A DNA stretch of 64,000 bases, taken from Ceratotherium simum simum. Lineage: Eukaryota > Chordata > Mammalia > Perissodactyla > Rhinocerotidae. Positions 57,801 through 64,000 of this stretch are shown here, one piece after another. How positions within the stretch are numbered: the first letter of the stretch is position 1; every line of letters starts with the position of its first letter. The position numbers and the translations under genes were made by a program. The stretch is taken from assembly GCF_000283155.1 (NCBI RefSeq), contig NW_004454224.1, positions 11,937,573 to 12,001,572 of the forward strand, given 5' to 3'. Below the pieces are notes generated by a model, which made no database searches, was not told the DNA's origin, and was given only the letters and a program-made list of their open reading frames with translations.

Positions 57801-58689
57801 ACCCACAGACAGCCTGACCCAGGTGCATTTAGTCACTCTCTTCAAATAGCTTAGAGAATAATTTCAATGTTCTCTCCTAACAGAAACAAAATATGAAAAA
57901 CAAAACAAAATGGGGAGGTAAATACATAAAAGACCAAGCTATACAGATCCTTGAGAAAGATACAAAGTATTAAAAGTAATTTACTAATTCATGTTTCCAC
58001 TCTTTAAAGACTCCCTGGCTCCCCCAGCCATCCGGTGTCATGCTGAGGTCTACAGTGCCCCCAGACTCTGAGGAGGGACTCATTCTGGCTTGCTCATTGC
58101 TTGTGCTTCAAATAGCGACTGGTAAATACTAAGTGCTCAATAAATAGTTATCTCTCAGTTACCAGTAAGAATCATCTTTGCTCCTCATTATGCTGATATC
58201 TAGGTATACCCCAATAATCTGCTCAAATTACACATTTTGGTAACATTCCATTAACTCCTTGAGTAGACTACAAGGAAGTTCTCTATTCTGTTCTGAGGAA
58301 AGCTTAAGAGGCATCTAAATTAAGCTTTGTCCACAACAGCTGTCACATCTTTTCGCTGTTGTTAGTTTGAAGGCAACGGTCAAGGTACAGAAGGGACCAG
58401 TAGTCAAATATCAAAGTATTGCCCATCATGAAATGTCTGCCTTAGCCTTCCTTTACAATGGCAACAAAAACTGAGAGATTATTGCTAATACAGCGGTATC
58501 CCTCACTATCTGAACTTTAATTAGCTGAACCTGGGAACTGAATAATTTGGAGAGTGACAGCATAACAGATTACGTTTGATGGTAATGGAATGAGAAAAAA
58601 AGATGTCCATGAGAGCACCTCATTACGGAATTATACTTTAGTGTACGTCAGACTAAAAGGGCTATAAGATGAGAAAGCAAAAAACAGAG

Positions 58690-58855
58690 AACTTGAGAGC
58701 TAAAGGGAGTTTACGATCCTAGTACAATCCTTTCAATCTGTAGATGGGACTGAGGCCAGAGAGACTGAGGTACACACCCAGTGCCACACAACCAGCCTGA
58801 GGCAGAACCAGGCGGAGAAGCCAGCACTGCTGCCCAAGGCTCTCTCACCACACCA
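58690..58855 (-). repeat. MIR SINE relic
   Basis: CAATCTGTAGATGGGACTGA, GGCCAGAGAGACTGAGGTAC, GCCACACAACCAGCCTGAGG, antisense MIR order. Confidence 0.7.
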
Positions 58856-58989
58856 AAGGGCAATTTCCCTTATTTTTTACAAACACACAGAAAAGTATAA
58901 ATGATAAACTATTTTGAAGTACTCCCAGAAATGTATACCTGGACATGCCTTGAATGATACCCACACAAATACAAAACATTAATATTTTT

Positions 58990-59225
58990 GTGTGTGTGTG
59001 AGGAAGATTAGCTCTGAGCTAACATCTGTTGCCAATCCTCTTTTTGCTGAGGAAGATTGGCCCTGGGCTAACATCTGTGGCCATCTTCCTCTACTTTATA
59101 TGGGATGCCGCCACAGCATGGCTTGATAAGCGGTGCGTAGGTCACTGCCTGGGATCCGAACCTGCGAACCACGGGCCACCGAAGCGGAGCACGTGAACTT
59201 AACCACTATGCCACCGGGCCAGCCC
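58990..59225 (-). mobile_element. ERE SINE, type B
   Basis: Complement of a two-module type B copy between TGTGAGGAAGATTAGC and CCACCGGGCCAGCCC. Flanks ATTAATATTTTT and TATTAATTTTTA are an imperfect duplication; edges are approximate. Confidence 0.92.
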
Positions 59226-59714
59226 GAAATATTAATTTTTACTTGACCTCAGGTCTCTTTTATGTCACAAGAATTTTGTGTGTGAATTCACAGTGGGGTA
59301 AAATGTGTATGACATGCTTAGGTAAAAAGGTAAAAAGTATCTGATCCATATTAAGGATACTTTTATCATTGTTCTCTAACATGTATTTTTCTCCTGGTTC
59401 CTTCACTATTTAAATTCAATTAGTATTCAACTTTTATTGTGCCTATCTTTTGATCTTATAGGCTGTGCTAAATCCAGAAAAATGCTGCTGCTTAAATAAC
59501 AGGAAAGGGTGAGTAAAACTACTGACACATCAAGCTATAAGCTAAAGATTTTTCAATTATTACATTTTATCAAATTAAATAAGACCTCCTATAGATGATC
59601 AAATATCCTACATTTACACTTAGAAGAAAAGGCACAGAACTCAAGAGCAGCATACTTCTGAAGCATAAAGGCAACGAAAGCTTGGAAAAAAGGCAATGCC
59701 CCATGACACTTCTT

Positions 59715-59830
59715 TTCTCCTCTGCCTGGAATGCAAGGAGCCGGCTTTTTGTCTGGCTAATCCCTTCATGTTCCAGCAAGTTTGCCTTGACCCTCACTGC
59801 TGAACCCAGGTAGACACCCCTGCTACAAAC
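59715..59830 (+). repeat. L2 LINE relic
   Basis: TCCTCTGCCTGGAATGCAAG, TGTCTGGCTAATCCCTTCAT, GTTTGCCTTGACCCTCACTG. Confidence 0.65.
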
Positions 59831-59919
59831 GGAAGTAAAAGCCCTTATGTCACTACGTAGTAATGGTCTGTCTGCCTCCTTAATTGACAGAATTCCCAGG
59901 GTCAAGAATTTATTTTTCT

Positions 59920-60127
59920 GGGCCAGCCCCGTGGCTTAGCGGTTAAGTGCGCGCGCTCCGCTGCTGGCAGCCCGGGTTCGGATCCCGGGATCGCACCGAT
60001 GCACCGCTTCTCTGGCCATGCTGAGGCCGGGTCCCACATACAGCAGCTGGGAGGATGTGCAGCTATGACAGACAGCTATCTACTGGGGCGTTGGGGGAAA
60101 AATAAATAAATAAAATCTTTAAAAAAA
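59920..60127 (+). mobile_element. ERE SINE, type A
   Basis: Perfect 16-bp target-site duplication at 59904-59919 and 60128-60143. Among the least diverged copies here. Confidence 0.97.
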
Positions 60128-60724
60128 AAGAATTTATTTTTCTTTTCTCTAGCACAGCACAAAGTAGATCAGAGGCACTCAACTAATTAAAGAATAAATA
60201 AATGAGGTTGTGGTTTAAACCACCTAACAGAAACTGTATTTCCGTATTTTTTTACACTGTAAATTAAAGTTACAACCTGACCTCTTTTTTCTCAAGATGC
60301 TCACGCTCTTAAAGGCAGTGAGAGAAGCTCCTGCACAGGCACGGACACAGCAGGAATCACAGCCACCACCGTCAGCAACCCCTCTACCCGCTGCCATTAC
60401 GCTTTCTGGTGTATCCCCTAGCTTTGCAACTCTACAGGAAAGAAGAAGTAGAAGGCGAAGTGCTTTTGGTCCTTTAGGAAATCCATCCTAAGAATGCCCA
60501 CGTTACACACAACTTAGGGCTAATGACTGAAGAACATGTTTTTAAGACTCTTAGAAGTCCTACTATTCCTCAATGATAAGACATAAAATGTAACTATACG
60601 GAATAGAAAACAGCAATGTGGCTTTCGGTAGAATTAAGAGACAAAAGAAATAGCAAGTCATCTCTCCACAGAGAATCCTTAAGTCCCAACCAGGATTCCC
60701 ACTCCGAGACAAACAGCAGAGAAC

Positions 60725-60810
60725 CTGAGATGAGACCCAGCAACCTGGGTTTGAATACGCTCCAGGTGACTCTGGCGCCAGCTCCAGTGTGAGAACTATT
60801 GTTCTGAGTT
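60725..60810 (-). mobile_element. MER5A-like hAT transposon relic
   Basis: CCCAGCAACCTGGGTTTGAA, GCTCCAGGTGACTCTGGCGC, AGTGTGAGAACTATTGTTCT resemble one end of MER5A. Confidence 0.6.
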
Positions 60811-61877
60811 ACTTATTCATTCACCAGATCATCTGTTAGGGCAAAGAACAGATGCCAAATTTTAAGAAAAATTATGAAATAAAAAATTTTAATTTGAGGA
60901 AATTATATCTAGCAACCTAATTTTTTTTTTTTTACTAAGAATTAGAAAAAGCTCACCAATAAATCATTTTAGCAGCACATTTCAGCCCAGTTTATGGAAC
61001 AGAGACCGAAATCCACTCTAACTTATATGTAATTACAACTAAATGTGGGTTAATGATCCAAATTGGAGCAAATTCATAACCCAGGTCTCATTCATATTGT
61101 GGTCAATGGAGACTGTTTTGTTTGAACTTCAGGTACCTCAGAGTAACAGGCACGGCCCCCTGTCAGTCAAAGACTGTGCCTAGATTTCACTAGTATGACT
61201 ACACTACATCTGTCTGCATATATTCCAGCAGAGGCTCCAATACTCTCCACCTGTCCAGATAACAACAGCTGTCATTATGGCAAAAGACTTTACTTAAGCT
61301 CACAAATGAATATTTTGTAAAAGCAGTTCTAGTAAAACTATCAGAAATTTGGGGGCTCTTTATAAATTTTGAATTTATGAAATGAATATATACTCTACTA
61401 ATTATCAGGTCATCGTTTGTTCTGCCCTCACGAGTGTGGAATCTGTTTCGTTGCCTCCATCCTTCCTGTAAGACTACAAGCTGGAAGAAGGGGTACATGT
61501 GAAAGGTGGAGACGGAATTTCAAAAGCTAACAGGGCTGATATGGTAGCCGACTGTGGAGACACGGGCTGAAGACACTGGGTGGCTAGCAAAACTGAAGGC
61601 TTCACGGCTCCCCAGAGGTCTCCCAACATAAACACAGTGCAGTCTCTCTGGCCCGGAACGCAGCTGGCTCACAGGGAAATACCACCATGGTCTTGGCTTG
61701 GTTGACAGTGTCTGGGCTAACTGGCCACTGACTATAATTAGAAGTAAAAATTACCTCAAATTTATCCCAAAATTGGCCAAAAAAACTTTCAAGAAAGGAG
61801 TACTAGCCACTCCTCAAATGGCATAACAGCTACAAATCTTTCTCTGTTCTGATTTCCCAATATAAAAATATCAGGAA

Positions 61878-62990
61878 AATTGTTAGACATATACTATATT
61901 CCAGAGACTGTGAGGATACAGCACAGAACAAAACAAGGTTTCTGCCCCCATTTGTGCTTATATTCTAATGAAGAAGCTCAGGGAAATAACAAATTAACAA
62001 CCATCAGCACCTTGGAGAAGATAAAGCAGTTTCTAAGGGGCGGGGAGCGTCTCAGGTGGAGCAGGGTGTGATGGGGCAGTCCAGGCGGCACCGGAGAGTG
62101 CAGCAGGCAGAGAGCCAGCACGCAGCTGAGGGGAGAGCAGCTGGGGTGTCCGAGCACGGAGCAGAGGAAGGGGGAGAGAGGGGCAGCAGGGAGGCTAGAG
62201 AGGCAGCCAGAAGAAACAGCATGGCACAGAGGGCCTCGAAGCCCCTGCTGAGACTCGGGCATTGGCTCTCAGTGAGATAGAAAGCAGAGGAGGGACATGA
62301 CCCAAGCTACAGTTTTAAAGGCCCATGCTAGCTGCTTGTTCTGTGGAGAGGAGCTCACAAATGAATGCTTTTACAAAAGCAGTTCTGATGAAGCTACTAA
62401 TAATTCGGGGGACCAGAGAGAGAGCACCAGTTAAGAGACTACTGCAATAAACCAGACGAGAGACACTGGCGGCTTGCAGCAGCAGAGGTGGTGAGAAGCG
62501 GCTCGTTTCAGGTTTTTGCTTTTCTGAAGGTTTTGCTGAGAGACAGGAATTGCTAACAGATTGTGTGAAAGAACGAGAACTCAAATATCCCTCCAAATGG
62601 AAGAATGGAATCAGTATTTACGGAGGTGACAAAGACTACAGGAAGATCAGGTTTGGGCAGGGGCAGGAGAGGTGCAGGAGAAGAGTTTGGTCATGTTTGA
62701 GATGCCCATTAGAGACCAAGTGGAGATGGTGAGAGGCAGCGGGATACGAGGACCTGGAGAACAGATCCAAGCAGGATACATAAACTTGGAGTCCGCGTAC
62801 TAACGGCATTTCAAGCCACGGGACAAGATGAAATCACCTAGGGAGTAAGTACAGATAAAAGAAGTCTCAAGACTGCAGGGATGGACACCCTAATATTTAG
62901 AGATCAAGATAAGGACACAGCAGCAAAGGACACTGAAAGGAGCAACTAGGGGGCACAGCAAGAGCCAACCAGGGGCCAGGGCTCCAGGCA
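61878..62990 (-). repeat. Long L2 LINE relic
   Basis: Antisense L2 text over about 1.1 kb: TATTCCAGAGACTGTGAGGA, GGCACAGAGGGCCTCGAAGC, ACTACTGCAATAAACCAGAC, TTTGAGATGCCCATTAGAGA and CACCTAGGGAGTAAGTACAG. Purine-rich on the plus strand. Confidence 0.8.
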
Positions 62991-63906
62991 GGGACAGACC
63001 AACCTGGGCACACACTGCAAGGCTCACAAGATAAATCTCTTATGAGAGTTGAAACTCACGGACAGGACGGGCCACAGCCGATCCGTAAGCCTCTCTCAGA
63101 AACGACAGGGAACTTCTAAAATGGACATCACGTCTTGAAATGGGCTCATGGAGAAATAATTACATGGCAGAGGGGACTATAAAGAATAATGAATAAAGGG
63201 AGTCCTAAGTTTTTATATCAATTGTTTCAAATAAGAGAAAAAGAGCAGAAATTTCATGTGCCAAAAGAGACACGTGTAAATGAAATTCAGAGGGTGGGAG
63301 ATGATGGGAATAGGTTAATTTGAAAGCAGTATGCCCTGAGAGAGTTTATAATGATCTTTGTTTTTAAAAAAAAAGTTTTTAAACAAATAGAATAGTTAGT
63401 TAATTCTCTGGACTGGAGGAGTAAAGACCATCTGAGTAGGGTAATGGGGTGAATTCTGAGGGTGCTGTGCAAGGCTTTGCTCCCTCTATTTTTATGCGTT
63501 CACAAAAACGATGCAACCATGCTCTAAGGAAACTCAGTTGCGATTCTGCTCCAGGATGGGCAGCACCGTTCCCAAGAGGTTTACCCGACACTGAAGTCCC
63601 AGGAAAGAAAGAGTCACCTTACACGGTTTCACTGGACTAACAGGGGGAAGGAAGCACATACTTCAGATTCTAGTACCAAACATAAATCAAAGGGCAGCAA
63701 TTTAGGACAAGACAAAACATACTTGAAAACTGCTAAAATAAGAGTTGCATTTACAGAGGCAAGTATTTAAAGAAGCAACTTCTAATCATATTACAATACC
63801 ACTAAGGTAAAAAGCACACACACACCATCACCACCACACATTCCAAATCACCAACAGCAATGGCTATCCTTGGTGGAATGGGATTAACATTAAAATTTTT
63901 TTTTCC

Positions 63907-64000
63907 GAGCCGGCGTGGTGGCGTAGTGGTTAAGTTTGCATGCTTTGCTTCAGTGGCCTGGGGTTCTCAGGTTCGGATCACAGGCGCCAACCTGCACACC
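63907..64000 (+). mobile_element. ERE SINE, cut by the window end
   Basis: GAGCCGGCGTGGTGGCGTAG and the B-box region GGTTCGGATC are present; the body runs beyond 64000. Confidence 0.93.

Larger units (their letters stand above)
57877..64000 (-). other. KMT5B intron 1 (partial)
   Basis: No coding exon of the known protein is found here. Contents: ERE SINEs at 58990-59225, 59920-60127 and 63907-64000, L2 pieces at about 59715-59830 and 61878-62990, a MIR at about 58690-58855 and a MER5A-like piece at about 60725-60810. The rest is AT-rich sequence in which I see nothing specific. The transcription start lies outside. Confidence 0.7.

Noticed and set aside
57801..57845. In-frame N-terminal extension of KMT5B upstream of the chosen ATG
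   Set aside because: The extension has no ATG, and the known protein begins at MKWLGES.
60297..60491. 64-codon plus-strand frame as an antisense gene in intron 1
   Set aside because: No recognisable domain, no exon structure and no CpG island.

Overview
The window is vertebrate, mammalian nuclear DNA: long introns with GT-AG splice sites, sparse coding exons and dense interspersed repeats. The most informative repeats are 20 copies of a tRNA-derived SINE of the equine repetitive element (ERE) type, starting with a GGGGCCGGCCCCGTGG-like head and usually flanked by clear target-site duplications. ERE SINEs point to a perissodactyl (horse, rhinoceros or tapir); I cannot separate these from sequence alone.

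One gene is certain: KMT5B (SUV420H1), the histone H4 lysine-20 methyltransferase, on the minus strand. Ten exons carry the whole coding sequence: 57641-57876, 50731-50878, 46754-46822, 41976-42141, 40893-41002, 39269-39435, 38953-38972, 38736-38872, 32683-32879 and the terminal exon ending at 25491. Every junction keeps phase and the spliced frame is intact at 883 codons plus stop. The promoter and a non-coding first exon must lie beyond position 64000. The 3' UTR runs from 24013 down to about 21220.

Region 1-21200 is intergenic sequence downstream of KMT5B. It is GC-rich at the left edge (1-about 660), which from human 11q13 gene order (CHKA next to the KMT5B 3' end) I infer to be upstream or promoter sequence of CHKA, transcribed leftward out of the window. 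A second CpG-rich patch is at about 5040-5740. The rest is old L2 and MIR relics, L1 fragments, an LTR-like element and ERE insertions. Region 21200-57876 is KMT5B. Region 57877-64000 is its first intron (partial).

The most interesting observations are inside KMT5B: a 20-nt microexon that supplies a zinc-binding cysteine of the SET domain; a 69-nt in-frame exon that looks exapted from an antisense MIR SINE; a read-through of the exon 10 donor predicting a 393-residue short isoform; an uORF overlapping the start codon; and a 218-nt exon-like segment in intron 2 that would behave as a poison exon if spliced in. No CRISPR array, RNA gene, bacterial feature or intact viral gene is seen.
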